NCBI GenBank assembly: GCA_947311465.1
Contig: CAMZLN010000030.1
Span: 1-32,163, forward strand
Length of the DNA stretch: 32,163 bases
Origin: an uncultured Saprospiraceae bacterium
GTDB taxonomy: Bacteria; Bacteroidota; Bacteroidia; Chitinophagales; Saprospiraceae
Direction: 5' to 3'
In this document: in pieces, positions 10,525 through 20,606 of the stretch
How the letters are laid out: each line of letters begins with the position of its first letter
How positions within the stretch are numbered: position 1 is the first letter of the stretch
Position numbers and translations under genes: made by a program
Notes under the pieces: model-generated
Databases searched by the model: none
The model's input: the letters and a program-made list of their open reading frames with translations, nothing else
Told to the model about the DNA's origin: nothing

Positions 10525-11178
10525 TTATTTCTGTACTATTACATAAGCCCCCTTATGTCCTGGAATTGCACCTTTAACTAATATTAGGTTCTTTTCACTT
10601 AAAATTTCTAAAACTTCTAAGTTAACAATTCTTATTTGGGTTCCCCCCATACGTCCAGCCATTCTCATACCTTTAAATACTCTTGCAGGATAAGAAGCAG
10701 CACCGATTGATCCAGGAGCTCTTTGTCTATTATGTTGACCGTGTGTTGCATCATTTACACCTTTAAAGTTGTATCTTTTCACAACCCCCTGAAAACCTTT
10801 ACCTTTAGAGGTTCCCGTTACATCAACGTAATCTCCTTTAGCAAACACATCATCTACAGATAAAGTATCTCCTAAACCTTTAGCCACAGCATCTGCCCCT
10901 TCAGGAACTACAAGGCTATCCAAATCAAAGTTTCTAAATTCAACAACTTTTCTTTTTGCTGTAGTATTAGCTTTTTTGAAGTGTCCCATCAATTGCTTTG
11001 ATGTATTCTTCTCTTTAGCTTCATCAAAAGCTAACTGAAGGGCATTATAGCCATCAGTTTCTGTAGTTTTAACTTGGGTAATTACACATGGCCCCATCTC
11101 AACAATTGTACAAGCAACCTGCTTGCCATCAGTAAAGATACTAGTCATACCTAATTTTCTACCAATTAATCCGTTCAC
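10525..11178 (-). CDS. rplC: 50S ribosomal protein L3
   Basis: [13 protein letters not shown]...[19 protein letters not shown]...[23 protein letters not shown]. Confidence 0.97.
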   Translation of the reverse strand: MNGLIGRKLGMTSIFTDGKQVACTIVEMGPCVITQVKTTETDGYNALQLAFDEAKEKNTSKQLMGHFKKANTTAKRKVVEFRNFDLDSLVVPEGADAVAKGLGDTLSVDDVFAKGDYVDVTGTSKGKGFQGVVKRYNFKGVNDATHGQHNRQRAPGSIGAASYPARVFKGMRMAGRMGGTQIRIVNLEVLEILSEKNLILVKGAIPGHKGAYVIVQK

Positions 11179-11272
11179 GATAATTAGTTTTATAAATTAA
11201 AGACAAGACTTCTATACTAAAAGTCCAAATCCTATAAATTAATTTTAACTCGATTTACTACTTAAGTGTAGT

Positions 11273-11298
11273 GCATTTTAAAATGCAGCACGAAAGTA
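11273..11298 (-). promoter_or_regulatory. Candidate internal promoter/operator in the rpsJ-rplC gap: TACTTTCG-TGCT-GCATTTTAAAATGC
   Basis: Near-consensus -7 box followed after 4 nt by a perfect 14-bp palindrome, in a 149-nt gap; same layout as 7125-7150. Confidence 0.35.
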
Positions 11299-11327
11299 AT
11301 AAAAAAAATCCACAAAGAAGAGATATA

Positions 11328-11636
11328 TTACGTCAATTTGACTTGAATATCCACCCCGCTTGGCAACTCTAACTTAGACAATGCATCTACAGTTTTTTGA
11401 GTTGGCGCAAAAATTTCAATTAACCTTTTGTGTATTCTCAATTGAAACTGCTCACGAGATTTTTTATTGACGTGCGGTGATTTTAGCACAGTAAATATTT
11501 TTTTCTCCGTGGGCAGAGGAATCGGTCCTGCGACAACTGCACCACTGTTACGTACAGTCTTCACAATTTTCTCCGTTGATTTATCCACCAAATTGTGGTC
11601 GTAAGAACGAAGTTTGATTCTAATTTTCTGATTCAT
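11328..11636 (-). CDS. rpsJ: 30S ribosomal protein S10
   Basis: [20 protein letters not shown]...[28 protein letters not shown]. Confidence 0.98.
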   Translation of the reverse strand: MNQKIRIKLRSYDHNLVDKSTEKIVKTVRNSGAVVAGPIPLPTEKKIFTVLKSPHVNKKSREQFQLRIHKRLIEIFAPTQKTVDALSKLELPSGVDIQVKLT

Positions 11637-11673
11637 ATCCCAGTTTATACTTTATTAATAATATTATAAAAGA

Positions 11674-11697
11674 TAGTCATCCTCAAAAAGATGACTA
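11674..11697 (-). terminator. Candidate hairpin attenuator/terminator between fusA and rpsJ
   Basis: tagtcatc-ctcaaaaa-gatgacta, 8-bp perfect stem; minus strand continues TCTTTTATAATAT. Confidence 0.45.
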
Positions 11698-11713
11698 CCA
11701 TCTGTATTCTTTT

Positions 11714-13840
11714 TTAACTATTTGCTGCTTCGATTATTTCCTTAGCCAATCCTTTTGGTACAGGACTATAATGCGAAAATTCCATTGTAGAGCTTGCTCT
11801 ACCCGCAGTAATTGTTCTTAATTCAGTAACATATCCAAACATTTCAGATAATGGTACATCAGCTTGAATAGCGATCACACCTCCAGTTCTAGTATCTTGC
11901 CCTTTCGGCAATCCACGTCTTCTATTCAAGTCACCAATTACAGATCCAACATATTCATCAGGAGAAATAACTTCCAATTTCATAATTGGCTCCATTAAAA
12001 CCGGCTTACAAGATTTTGCTGCTGATCTAAACCCTTCCTTAGCACATAATTCAAAGGCAATTGGTTTTGAATCCACACTGTGCATTGATCCATCAAATAC
12101 TTTAACTTTCATACTATCGATATTGTATCCAGCTAAAATACCATTTGACATCATTGCTCTAAACCCGTCTCGAATTGGCTTTACATAGTTTTTATCAATA
12201 GCACCACCAACGATAGCCCATTCAAATTGAAGTTTTTCTTTTCCAGAAGTAAAATCTTCTGATTCCAAAAATTCTTCATCAGCAGGACCTAATTCAAATT
12301 CCATATCTGCGAATAATCCTGATCCCCCAGATTGTTTTTTCAAACGCTCTCTATGTTCCACTTGGACAGTCAATGCTTCACGGTAACTCACTTGAGGTTT
12401 ACCTTGAGTACATTCTACGCCAAACTCTCTTTTCAATCTATCTACAATAATTTCCAAGTGAAGTTCTCCCATACCACTAATAATAGTTTGGTTAGATTCT
12501 TCATCATATCTTACTTTAAAAGTAGGATCTTCTTCAGCCAATTTTGCTAAAGACATACCTAATTTATCTAAATCCTTTTGAGTTTTAGGTTCTATAGAAA
12601 TACCGATTACTGGTTCAGGGAAAGTCATACTTTCCAAAACAATTGGATGAGCTAAATCACAAATTGTATCCCCAGTTCTTAAATCTTTAAATCCAACTGC
12701 GGCAGCAATATCCCCCACTCTTACACCCGGAATAGCATTTTGCTTATTTGAGTGCATTTGATAAATTCTTGATACACGTTCCTTTTTATCAGTTCTTGTA
12801 TTCAAAACATACGAACCAGCGTCTAATGTGCCAGAATAAGTACGAAAAAAAGCCAAACGTCCAACGAAAGGATCTGTTGCGATTTTAAAAACCAAAGCGG
12901 AGAAAGGTTCATCCTCAGATGGTTTTCTTTGTATAGGTTCTTCTGTATTCGGATCTATACCAACAATTGCATCAATATCCAATGGAGAAGGCATATAAAG
13001 ACAAACTGCATCTAAAACAGCTTGAACTCCTTTATTTTTAAAGGCAGACCCACACATCATAGGTGTCATACTCATATCAATAACAGCAGCTCTTACGGCA
13101 GCTCTTACTTCATCTACAGTAATACTTTCAGGATCAACAAAAAACTTTTCCATCAAAGCGTCATCATATTCTGCTACTGCTTCAAACAGTTTTTCTCTAT
13201 ATTCAGCAACCACATCGACCAAATCTTCAGGAATATCAACAACGTCATAAGTCATTCCTTTATCTTCTTCATTCCAAATGATTGCTTCATTGGTTACTAA
13301 ATCAACCACTCCTACGAAAGTTTCTTCAGCCCCAATTGGTATCTGTAGAGGAACAGCATTTGCTCCTAATTTTTCTTTAACATCATTTACAACATTAAAA
13401 AAATCAGCCCCAGATCTATCCATTTTATTAACGAATCCAATTCTAGGCACTTTATATCTATCCGCTTGTCTCCAAACTGTTTCAGATTGAGGCTCAACCC
13501 CAGAAACTGCACAGAACAAAGCTACAACACCATCCAATACACGCAAAGATCTTTCTACTTCAACAGTAAAATCAACGTGACCTGGAGTATCAATAATATT
13601 AATATCATATTCTTGTCCTGCCCATAACCAAGTTGTTTTCGTTGCAGCAGAAGTAATCGTGATACCACGCTCCTGCTCTTGCTCCATCCAATCCATAGTA
13701 GCAGCACCATCATGCACTTCACCAATCTTATGGCTAATACCTGTATAGTATAACACCCGCTCTGTTGTTGTAGTTTTACCTGCATCTACGTGAGCTGCGA
13801 TTCCAATATTTCTTAAATGTTTAAGACTGTTCTTTGCCAT
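11714..13840 (-). CDS. fusA: Elongation factor G
   Basis: 708 aa; [46 protein letters not shown]. Confidence 0.98.
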   Translation of the reverse strand: MAKNSLKHLRNIGIAAHVDAGKTTTTERVLYYTGISHKIGEVHDGAATMDWMEQEQERGITITSAATKTTWLWAGQEYDINIIDTPGHVDFTVEVERSLRVLDGVVALFCAVSGVEPQSETVWRQADRYKVPRIGFVNKMDRSGADFFNVVNDVKEKLGANAVPLQIPIGAEETFVGVVDLVTNEAIIWNEEDKGMTYDVVDIPEDLVDVVAEYREKLFEAVAEYDDALMEKFFVDPESITVDEVRAAVRAAVIDMSMTPMMCGSAFKNKGVQAVLDAVCLYMPSPLDIDAIVGIDPNTEEPIQRKPSEDEPFSALVFKIATDPFVGRLAFFRTYSGTLDAGSYVLNTRTDKKERVSRIYQMHSNKQNAIPGVRVGDIAAAVGFKDLRTGDTICDLAHPIVLESMTFPEPVIGISIEPKTQKDLDKLGMSLAKLAEEDPTFKVRYDEESNQTIISGMGELHLEIIVDRLKREFGVECTQGKPQVSYREALTVQVEHRERLKKQSGGSGLFADMEFELGPADEEFLESEDFTSGKEKLQFEWAIVGGAIDKNYVKPIRDGFRAMMSNGILAGYNIDSMKVKVFDGSMHSVDSKPIAFELCAKEGFRSAAKSCKPVLMEPIMKLEVISPDEYVGSVIGDLNRRRGLPKGQDTRTGGVIAIQADVPLSEMFGYVTELRTITAGRASSTMEFSHYSPVPKGLAKEIIEAANS

Positions 13841-13883
13841 GATTAAATACTATTTCTTATTATTATGGATTATAAATTAACTC

Positions 13884-14348
13884 TTAAGAATAATGCGCGA
13901 AAGCTCTATTTGCTTCAGCCATTCTATGAGTATCTTCTTTTCTTTTTACTGCTGCCCCTTCCCCTTTACTAGCAGCCATTAATTCAGCAGCTAATTTTTC
14001 AGCCATTCCTTTACCACTTCTCTTTCTTGCAAAACTAATTAGCCATTTCATACCGATAGCAATTTTTCTTTTTGCTCGAATTTGCGTTGGAATTTGGAAA
14101 GTTGCCCCCCCTATTCTTTTACTACGCACTTCTACTTGTGGCATTGCATTATTTAATGCTTTTTTCCACACCGCGTGAGGATCTTCATCCATACGATCTT
14201 TGATTTTATCCATTGCATCATAAAAGATAGTGAAAGCTAAACTTTTTTTACCTTCCTTCATCATATTATTAACAAAAGTAGTTACCAATTCATCTCCATA
14301 TCTAGGATCAGGCTTTATGATTCGCTCTTTCGGTTGTCGTTTACGCAT
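13884..14348 (-). CDS. rpsG: 30S ribosomal protein S7
   Basis: MRKRQPKERIIKPDPRYGDELV...RIGGATFQIPTQIRAKRKIAIGMKWL. Confidence 0.97.
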   Translation of the reverse strand: MRKRQPKERIIKPDPRYGDELVTTFVNNMMKEGKKSLAFTIFYDAMDKIKDRMDEDPHAVWKKALNNAMPQVEVRSKRIGGATFQIPTQIRAKRKIAIGMKWLISFARKRSGKGMAEKLAAELMAASKGEGAAVKRKEDTHRMAEANRAFAHYS

Positions 14349-14385
14349 TTCTTTATTCTTTTATATTGTATTATATAAATTCAAA

Positions 14386-14760
14386 TTATTTTTTAGGTCT
14401 TTTCGTACCATATTTAGATCTACTTTGTGTTCTATCACCAACACCAGCCGTATCCAATGCACCCCTTACAATTGTATATCGTACCCCAGGTAAATCTTTT
14501 ACTCTACCACCACGTACAAGTACAATCGAGTGCTCTTGCAAATTATGCCCTTCTCCCGGGATATAACAAATCACTTCAATTCCGTTTGTCAATCTAACCT
14601 TAGCCACTTTTCTCAAAGCTGAATTAGGTTTCTTTGGAGTCGTAGTATATACACGAGTACATACACCTCTCTTTTGAGGGCATGAATCCAAAGCTCTTGA
14701 TTTACTAGCTTCAACAATTTTCTTTCTGCCTTTACGGACAAGTTGATTAATTGTAGGCAT
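14386..14760 (-). CDS. rpsL: 30S ribosomal protein S12
   Basis: [12 protein letters not shown]...[28 protein letters not shown]43/K88-equivalent residues intact. Confidence 0.98.
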   Translation of the reverse strand: MPTINQLVRKGRKKIVEASKSRALDSCPQKRGVCTRVYTTTPKKPNSALRKVAKVRLTNGIEVICYIPGEGHNLQEHSIVLVRGGRVKDLPGVRYTIVRGALDTAGVGDRTQSRSKYGTKRPKK

Positions 14761-14865
14761 ATTTTTTATATTTAATTATAAGTTATTAGTACAATTTCAA
14801 TTCTGTTTTACGATAAAAAGCTACTGAAATTACTAAAATTATAGCCTTATCTTCGAAAACGAATG

Positions 14866-14896
14866 CAAAGATAAGATTATTTTTCTTTAAAACAAA
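14866..14896 (-). promoter_or_regulatory. Bacteroidota-type promoter of the str/S10/spc operon
   Basis: Minus strand TTTG (14896-14893) - 19 nt - TATCTTTG (14873-14866), matching the published Bacteroidota TTTG/TAnnTTTG consensus, ~105 nt upstream of rpsL. Confidence 0.8.
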
Positions 14897-15020
14897 GTCC
14901 AAATTGAAATTATTTTAATAAAAATAAAATAGTGAAGACTTTCATCTAAAAATATTTCTTAAAATGCGAGATTTATATTGTATTATTACATCTTTATTAT
15001 GGAAAATAATCATTCAAAAT

Positions 15021-15464
15021 ATGAATATACATATCAGACATGGTAAGTCAAGCGATCTTCCAAAAATTCATGAGCTAGTCCATACATTAGCCATCTATGA
15101 AAATGAACCAAATGCAGTAACAGCTACACTTGAAGATTATTATAGAGATTATAATGATGGACTTTTCAAAATTATCGTTGCAGAAATAGATGCTGATGTT
15201 AAAGGAATGATGTTATACTACACGGCATATTCAACATGGAAAGGAAAAATGATACATTTAGAAGACTTTGTTATTGAAAAAAACTACCGTAAACTAGGTA
15301 TAGGTCAGCAACTTATGAATTTTTTATTGCAATTAGTGAAACAAGATAACGCCAAACTAGTTAAATGGCAAGTACTAGATTGGAATACACCAGCAATAAA
15401 ATTTTATAAAAAAATGACGCAATCATTGAAAAAAACTGGTGGAATTGTAAGGTTTTCACATAAA
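15021..15464 (+). pseudogene. GNAT family N-acetyltransferase with one apparent -1 nt indel at A7 (15408-15414)
   Basis: MNIHIRHGKSSDLPKIHELVHTLAIYENEP...KWQVLDWNTPAIKFYKK in frame 1. Adding one A gives the family-like ending NDAIIEKNWWNCKVFT* with stop at 15462-15464. The ORF-track C-terminus (MTQSLKK...) is out of frame. Confidence 0.8.
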
Positions 15465-15624
15465 TACATTAAAAAAAAGTATAATACGGAAAAAAGTATG
15501 AAAATAATTTGCACGTTACAAAACAATTATATACTTTTACCACATCGAAATTTGAACTTAAGAAAATAGTGTTTCATAGTGTGAGGGGATTAACGACATT
15601 TATGTGTGTTAATCCCACTTTTTT

Positions 15625-16593
15625 TCAGGAAACTCTATTCATCAATTTACCAGCTAGCATTTCGATTTCTCTTTTATTTTTATGCGAATCTAAATTTAGC
15701 TTCTTTAATGCTGCTTGAGCATTTTGGTAATATGTATTCATTTTTGCTTCAGCAAGATCTTTTATTCCATATTTATTATATAAAGCTTTGACTTTACTAA
15801 TTTTATCCTCAGCATTCAAAGTTGCTGTTGTACTAAATATTTGATTGTCATCATACTTCATACTTGCTACTAAAGACAACATCAAGAAAGTTTTTTTATT
15901 CTGAACAATATCTCCACCTATCTTTTTTCCAAAAGTTTCAGGATCACCATAAACATCGAGAATATCATCCTGCAACTGAAAAGCAAGACCAATATTAATT
16001 CCATATTCCCACAATAAATCACATTGATCGGAGGAAGCATTACCTAAAATAGCACCCATTTTTAAAGCTCCAGCTAATAAAACAGCAGTTTTATACTCAA
16101 TCATGGTCAAATACTCTGATATTTCTACGTCATTCCTAGTTTCAAAATCCATATCCATTTGTTGTCCTTCGCAGACCTTTCTCGCCACACGATTAAAGGT
16201 AGAAATAATATCTAATGTTCGTTCTGATTTTAAACTTGCCAAATATTCATAAGTTTTAATCATCATAACATCTCCTGAAAGAATCCCAGTATTAATATCA
16301 TATTTATGATGAACAGAAGGTTTTCCACGTCGCAATTCTGCTTCATCCATAATGTCATCGTGTACTAAACTAAAATTATGAAACATTTCAATAGCATGGG
16401 CTAAGGGAAGTGCTTTTTCAATATCTTCTTGAAATAGATTATAGCTCATTAAGGCTAACACTGGTCGGATGCGTTTTCCACCAAGATTCATGATATAATT
16501 AACAGGTTCATATAGTCCTAGAGGAGATTTCGTAATGATTTCCGTATTAAGATATCCTAAATACAGGGATTGTAATTCTTTGAAAGTTTGCAT
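15625..16593 (-). CDS. Polyprenyl (trans-isoprenyl) synthetase family protein
   Basis: GGKRIRPVLALM, LVHDDIMDEAELRRGKPSVHHKY (first Asp-rich motif), FQLQDDILDVYGDPETFGKKIGGD (second Asp-rich motif). Confidence 0.95.
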   Translation of the reverse strand: MQTFKELQSLYLGYLNTEIITKSPLGLYEPVNYIMNLGGKRIRPVLALMSYNLFQEDIEKALPLAHAIEMFHNFSLVHDDIMDEAELRRGKPSVHHKYDINTGILSGDVMMIKTYEYLASLKSERTLDIISTFNRVARKVCEGQQMDMDFETRNDVEISEYLTMIEYKTAVLLAGALKMGAILGNASSDQCDLLWEYGINIGLAFQLQDDILDVYGDPETFGKKIGGDIVQNKKTFLMLSLVASMKYDDNQIFSTTATLNAEDKISKVKALYNKYGIKDLAEAKMNTYYQNAQAALKKLNLDSHKNKREIEMLAGKLMNRVS

Positions 16594-16610
16594 AGTTGGT
16601 TAATTTGTAG

Positions 16611-16618
16611 CAAAGATA
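16611..16618 (-). promoter_or_regulatory. -7 box TATCTTTG upstream of the polyprenyl synthetase
   Basis: caaagata on +, 18-25 nt upstream of the start; a TTTG lies at 16644-16641 (22-nt spacer, slightly long). Confidence 0.55.
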
Positions 16619-16681
16619 TATATTGAAATTAATAATACATCAAATTATCGCAAAAATTCAATATTTACAAAAAAAAGACTG

Positions 16682-16711
16682 TATTTTCGCAAAACGTAGT
16701 AGAAATACTAC
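16682..16711 (+). promoter_or_regulatory. Candidate scpB promoter element TATTTTCG followed by 5'-leader hairpin GTAGTA-GAAA-TACTAC
   Basis: Perfect 6-bp stem with a GAAA tetraloop at 16696-16711; TATTTTCG at 16682-16689. Confidence 0.35.
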
Positions 16712-16743
16712 ATTCATAATTCCTAATTCTCAATTTTAAAGAG

Positions 16744-17472
16744 GTGAAATACTTAGATCAAAATATTGAAAGCCTGATTTTTACAGCTAAAGAACCTATC
16801 TCTTTGCAGCAAATCAAAACTTGTCTTGAAGAAGTTTTTAAAACCAAATTCAAAAAAGATGACTTAATCGCTTCTATCGAAAATTTAAAAAAACGATATC
16901 AAAAAGACGAATTCTCATTTGAATTAGTTGAAATTTCAAAAGGATTTCAGTTTCTTTCTAAAGGTGTTTATCATAATGTGGTCGGCACTTTCCTGAAACA
17001 AATTACAAAAAAACGACTATCTCGTTCTGCTATTGAAACCTTAGCTATTATTGCCTATAAACAACCTATCATTCGTAGCGAAATCGAAAAAATTAGAGGC
17101 GTCTCTTGTGATTACGCTATGAAAAAACTCTTGGAAAAAGAACTCGTAGCCATCACAGGAAGAAGTGATGGTCCAGGACGTCCACTTTTGTATGGAACAG
17201 GAATAAAATTCATGGACTATTTTGGATTAAAAGACTTGTCTGCTTTACCAAAACCAAAAGATTTTAAAGAAGTAGATAATACTATTGGAGAACCCGCTCC
17301 TATCGAAGAATCAATTGAAAAATCGATTGTTGATAACAAAAATGATGATTCGGTTGAAAATCAAGAAAATTCAAATAGTGAAAATCCTTTAGAATCTCTA
17401 ATTGAAAAAAATGAAATTGTTATCGAAGAAGAAAATACCAACGAAGAAAATGTGGATCTAGATTTGGATTAA
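16744..17472 (+). CDS. scpB: SMC-Scp complex subunit ScpB (GTG start)
   Basis: LSRSAIETLAIIAYKQPIIRSEIEKIRGVSCDYAMKKLLEKELVAITGRSDGPGRPLLYGTG. Confidence 0.95.
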   Translation: MKYLDQNIESLIFTAKEPISLQQIKTCLEEVFKTKFKKDDLIASIENLKKRYQKDEFSFELVEISKGFQFLSKGVYHNVVGTFLKQITKKRLSRSAIETLAIIAYKQPIIRSEIEKIRGVSCDYAMKKLLEKELVAITGRSDGPGRPLLYGTGIKFMDYFGLKDLSALPKPKDFKEVDNTIGEPAPIEESIEKSIVDNKNDDSVENQENSNSENPLESLIEKNEIVIEEENTNEENVDLDLD

Positions 17473-17594
17473 ACCTTTGTATAGAGCATTTTGTTCCTTT
17501 AGGAACTGTGTAGATATAAATGTTCAGAATCTAAGTAGATGGTCATTTATTTTTCACAGATTCTTAGTACAGTTTCTAATCAAATAATTAAAGT

Positions 17595-18113
17595 ATGAAT
17601 ACAAATAAACCATTGGTCAATAGAATTGCAAATAGTGGATTGGTTAATATTGATTTAGAACAGCTCCTTTCTACAGATCCAATAGCAATCCTTGATATTA
17701 AGAATTTTCTATTTATGGAAATGATTCTTAAAGAAAAAGATTTTCGAAATGATTTAGATAATCATGATTGGACTCAATATCAAAACAAAACGTTATTGGT
17801 ACAATGCTCCGTTGACGCAATTATTCCAAAGTGGGCATTCATGTTGGTAGCCGTCAAAGCTGAAGAATATGTTAAAGATGTCTTTGTTGGAACTGAAAAC
17901 CAGTATTACTTCGTTGATTTATTACGCACCCTTTCTCAAATTGATTATGCCCAATATCAAGATAAAAGAATCATTGTCAAAGGATGTGGAAAACGAGAAG
18001 TGGATGCCGCAGCATATTTAGAAATAGCAAAATGCTTAAAACCCTACGCAAAATCAATTATGTACGGAGAAGCATGTTCTACTGTACCTATTTTCAAAAA
18101 ACCACGTTCATAA
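17595..18113 (+). CDS. DUF2480-like family protein
   Basis: 172 aa; resembles the Bacteroidota-restricted DUF2480 family (LVNRIANSGLVNIDLEQL...VIVKGCGKREVDAAAYLEIAKCLKPYAKSIMYGEACSTVPIFKK-like), assigned from memory. Confidence 0.7.
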   Translation: MNTNKPLVNRIANSGLVNIDLEQLLSTDPIAILDIKNFLFMEMILKEKDFRNDLDNHDWTQYQNKTLLVQCSVDAIIPKWAFMLVAVKAEEYVKDVFVGTENQYYFVDLLRTLSQIDYAQYQDKRIIVKGCGKREVDAAAYLEIAKCLKPYAKSIMYGEACSTVPIFKKPRS

Positions 18114-18143
18114 TGATACATTAGAAACATTAAAAAATATTCC

Positions 18144-19076
18144 ATGCAAATTAAAATAATATCTTATTACGTAATTGTCCTTGCGGGATTCCTATCTTTC
18201 GCTCTATTTGGCTCATTTTCAAGTGATTCGCTAAAAGTTGATAAAGTCGTAGACAATGACATCAATGTCCTTCCACAAATCATAAAACCCGTAGATTATT
18301 CTACCAAGCAATTCTTCTTTGCCGATGAAATTGTTCCTATCGAGCAATTTGATGTAATGGAACGTTTGGATCGTGAATTACTAAGAGGTACTTATTGGCA
18401 TTCAAAAACTTTGTCCTACTTGAAATTGGCGAATAGATATTTTCCAATGATAGAACCAATTCTAGCCAAAAATGGAATTCCTGATGACTTTAAATATCTA
18501 GCTGTCGCTGAAAGTGGTCTGCGCAATGTAACTTCTCCCGCAGGTGCAAAAGGACTTTGGCAATTTATGAAGGGAACAGGAAAAGATTACCATTTACAAA
18601 TCACAGGAGAAATTGATGAACGATATCATGTTGAAAAAGCTACTCAAGCGGCGTGTGATTTATTGTTGAAATTGAAAAATAGATTCGGTACTTGGTCATT
18701 GGCTGCAGCCGCATACAATATGGGCGGTGGTGGTCTTAACAAAAATTTAAAGAAACAGAAACAAACCAACTTTTTTGACCTAAATCTCAATCAAGAAACA
18801 ATGAGATATTATTTCAGATTAGTGGCGATTAAAGAATTGATGACACATCCAGAAAATTATGGTTTCCAAGTAAATCCACAAAACTTATATAAACCTTTAG
18901 ACGATTTTATTTATTTAGCTGTTGAAAAAACTGTTGAAAACTGGGGGGATTTTGCCAATCAAAATGGAATTAGTTATCGAATACTGAAAATCTATAATCC
19001 TTGGATTATCTCAACAAAACTAACCAACGCAAAAGGAAAAAAATATTTGGTGAAGATTCCTAAACAGAAATTTTAA
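18144..19076 (+). CDS. MltD-like lytic transglycosylase (SLT domain)
   Basis: IPDDFKYLAVAESGLRNVTSPAGAKGLWQFMKGTGKDYHL...WSLAAAAYNMGGGGLNK; N-terminal hydrophobic segment. Confidence 0.88.
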   Translation: MQIKIISYYVIVLAGFLSFALFGSFSSDSLKVDKVVDNDINVLPQIIKPVDYSTKQFFFADEIVPIEQFDVMERLDRELLRGTYWHSKTLSYLKLANRYFPMIEPILAKNGIPDDFKYLAVAESGLRNVTSPAGAKGLWQFMKGTGKDYHLQITGEIDERYHVEKATQAACDLLLKLKNRFGTWSLAAAAYNMGGGGLNKNLKKQKQTNFFDLNLNQETMRYYFRLVAIKELMTHPENYGFQVNPQNLYKPLDDFIYLAVEKTVENWGDFANQNGISYRILKIYNPWIISTKLTNAKGKKYLVKIPKQKF

Positions 19077-19177
19077 TTTCTAAGTCAAGATCATTTCTAA
19101 TTTCTAATATTGTTTTAGTTGCAATAAAATCTTTTTAATTGATCACTTATCTTTAGTTTGTAGTCTTTTCCAAGAGA

Positions 19178-19209
19178 TTTGTCAAAGAACGAAAATTATT
19201 CTACCTTAG
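19178..19209 (+). promoter_or_regulatory. Candidate promoter for the FGGY kinase/lutA unit
   Basis: TTTG (19178-19181) - 20 nt - TACCTTAG (19202-19209), one mismatch to TAnnTTTG. Confidence 0.45.
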
Positions 19210-19240
19210 CTGATTATTTATAGAAAACTAAAGTATAATA

Positions 19241-20599
19241 ATGGACATCACCCTTATCTTTGACATTGGAAAGACAAATAAGAAATGCTTCTTATTTGAT
19301 GAGAATTTTGAAGTCATTGAAAAAGATGAAATTAAAATTGTAGAAATTTGGGATGAAGATAATTTTCCTTGTGATGATCTGAAATATCTTTCAAAATGGA
19401 TTGTAGCTACCTATAAACGTTTCTCCGCTAGCCACAATATTACTCGAGTTAATTTCGCAACCTACGGGGCTTCTTTAGTTCATTTGGATGAAAATCTAAA
19501 TCCTATATCTCCATTATACAACTACCTTAAAAAAGTAAAAGAAAACTACTTTGATGAGTTCTATCAAAAATATGGTGGAAAAGATAATTTTTCAAGAGAA
19601 ACCGCTTCTCCTGCCTTAGATTTTCTTAATTCAGGATTGCAGCTTTTATGGATTAAAAATGAAAAACAATTTTTATGGGATAAATGGAAGTATTCATTGC
19701 ATTTTCCTAACTATTGTGGATTTCTTTTACATGGTCAATTGATAAGTGAATATACCAGTATTGGTTGTCATTCGGCTCTTTGGGATTATGAAAAAATGGA
19801 TTATCATCAATGGGTAGAAGATGAAGATTTAACAAAATTGTTGCCCAAAATAGTGAATGGTCGTACCACATATACACATGTTTCTGATAAAAAAACAATA
19901 GTCGGAACAGGACTGCATGATAGTTCTGCTGCACTCATCCCCTACCTTTTTGGAGTAAAAGAGCCTTTTATGTTAATCTCAACAGGCACTTGGTGCATTA
20001 CCTTAAATCCTTTTAATACCGAAGTATTGACTTTAGATGAATTACAGAAAGATGTACTTCAATTTTTGAGAATCAGTGGCAAACAAGTCAAAGCATCTCG
20101 ATTATTTTTAGGAAAGGTCTTGGAAGTACAATTGTCTAATTTGAATTACCATTTTGATATAGAAAAACCTAATCTGGATGATTATCAATCAATACTTTTT
20201 GATAAAGATTTGTATTTGAAAACTAAAAATAATAATAAAAAAGCATTCCAATTTACATCTTTAAATGATTCAGATAATCGAAATATATTTTTAAGTAGTT
20301 TTTCCAATTTTAAAGATGCTTATTTTCAATTGATGTTTGAAATAGTACAACGGCAAATTGATGCAATTAAATTAGCATTAGGAAATACAAAAGATATCAA
20401 AACTATCTTTATTGATGGTGGATTTTCTAAAAATGACGTATTTTGTAAAATGTTGGCACATGAATTACCACAATTTATTTTTAAAATTACAGATGTAGCT
20501 GCGGGGTCTGCTCTAGGTGCTGCGATAGCAATCAATCCCGATTTATTTAGTCCAAAACATTTTGATACCATTTTAAAAGTACAAACTGTTGAAAAATAA
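19241..20599 (+). CDS. FGGY-family carbohydrate kinase, probable rhamnulokinase by context
   Basis: DIGKTNKKCFLFD (phosphate-1), FATYGASLVHLD, GTGLHDSSAALIPYL, ISTGTWC, FIDGGFSKNDVFCKMLA, AAGSALGAAIA; same locus as rhamnose isomerase and aldolase. Confidence 0.82.
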   Translation: MDITLIFDIGKTNKKCFLFDENFEVIEKDEIKIVEIWDEDNFPCDDLKYLSKWIVATYKRFSASHNITRVNFATYGASLVHLDENLNPISPLYNYLKKVKENYFDEFYQKYGGKDNFSRETASPALDFLNSGLQLLWIKNEKQFLWDKWKYSLHFPNYCGFLLHGQLISEYTSIGCHSALWDYEKMDYHQWVEDEDLTKLLPKIVNGRTTYTHVSDKKTIVGTGLHDSSAALIPYLFGVKEPFMLISTGTWCITLNPFNTEVLTLDELQKDVLQFLRISGKQVKASRLFLGKVLEVQLSNLNYHFDIEKPNLDDYQSILFDKDLYLKTKNNNKKAFQFTSLNDSDNRNIFLSSFSNFKDAYFQLMFEIVQRQIDAIKLALGNTKDIKTIFIDGGFSKNDVFCKMLAHELPQFIFKITDVAAGSALGAAIAINPDLFSPKHFDTILKVQTVEK

Positions 20600-20606
20600 T
20601 TAAAAG

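Noticed and set aside
13022-13490. + strand ORFs antisense to fusA
   Set aside because: Shadow ORFs of a conserved coding strand; no domain similarity.
14386-14760. Possible streptomycin-resistance substitution in S12
   Set aside because: [11 protein letters not shown] and GGRVKDLPG motifs have wild-type lysines.
15509-15791. + strand ORFs of 61-69 aa between GNAT and polyprenyl synthetase
   Set aside because: Overlap the 3' end of the polyprenyl synthetase on the opposite strand; no domain.
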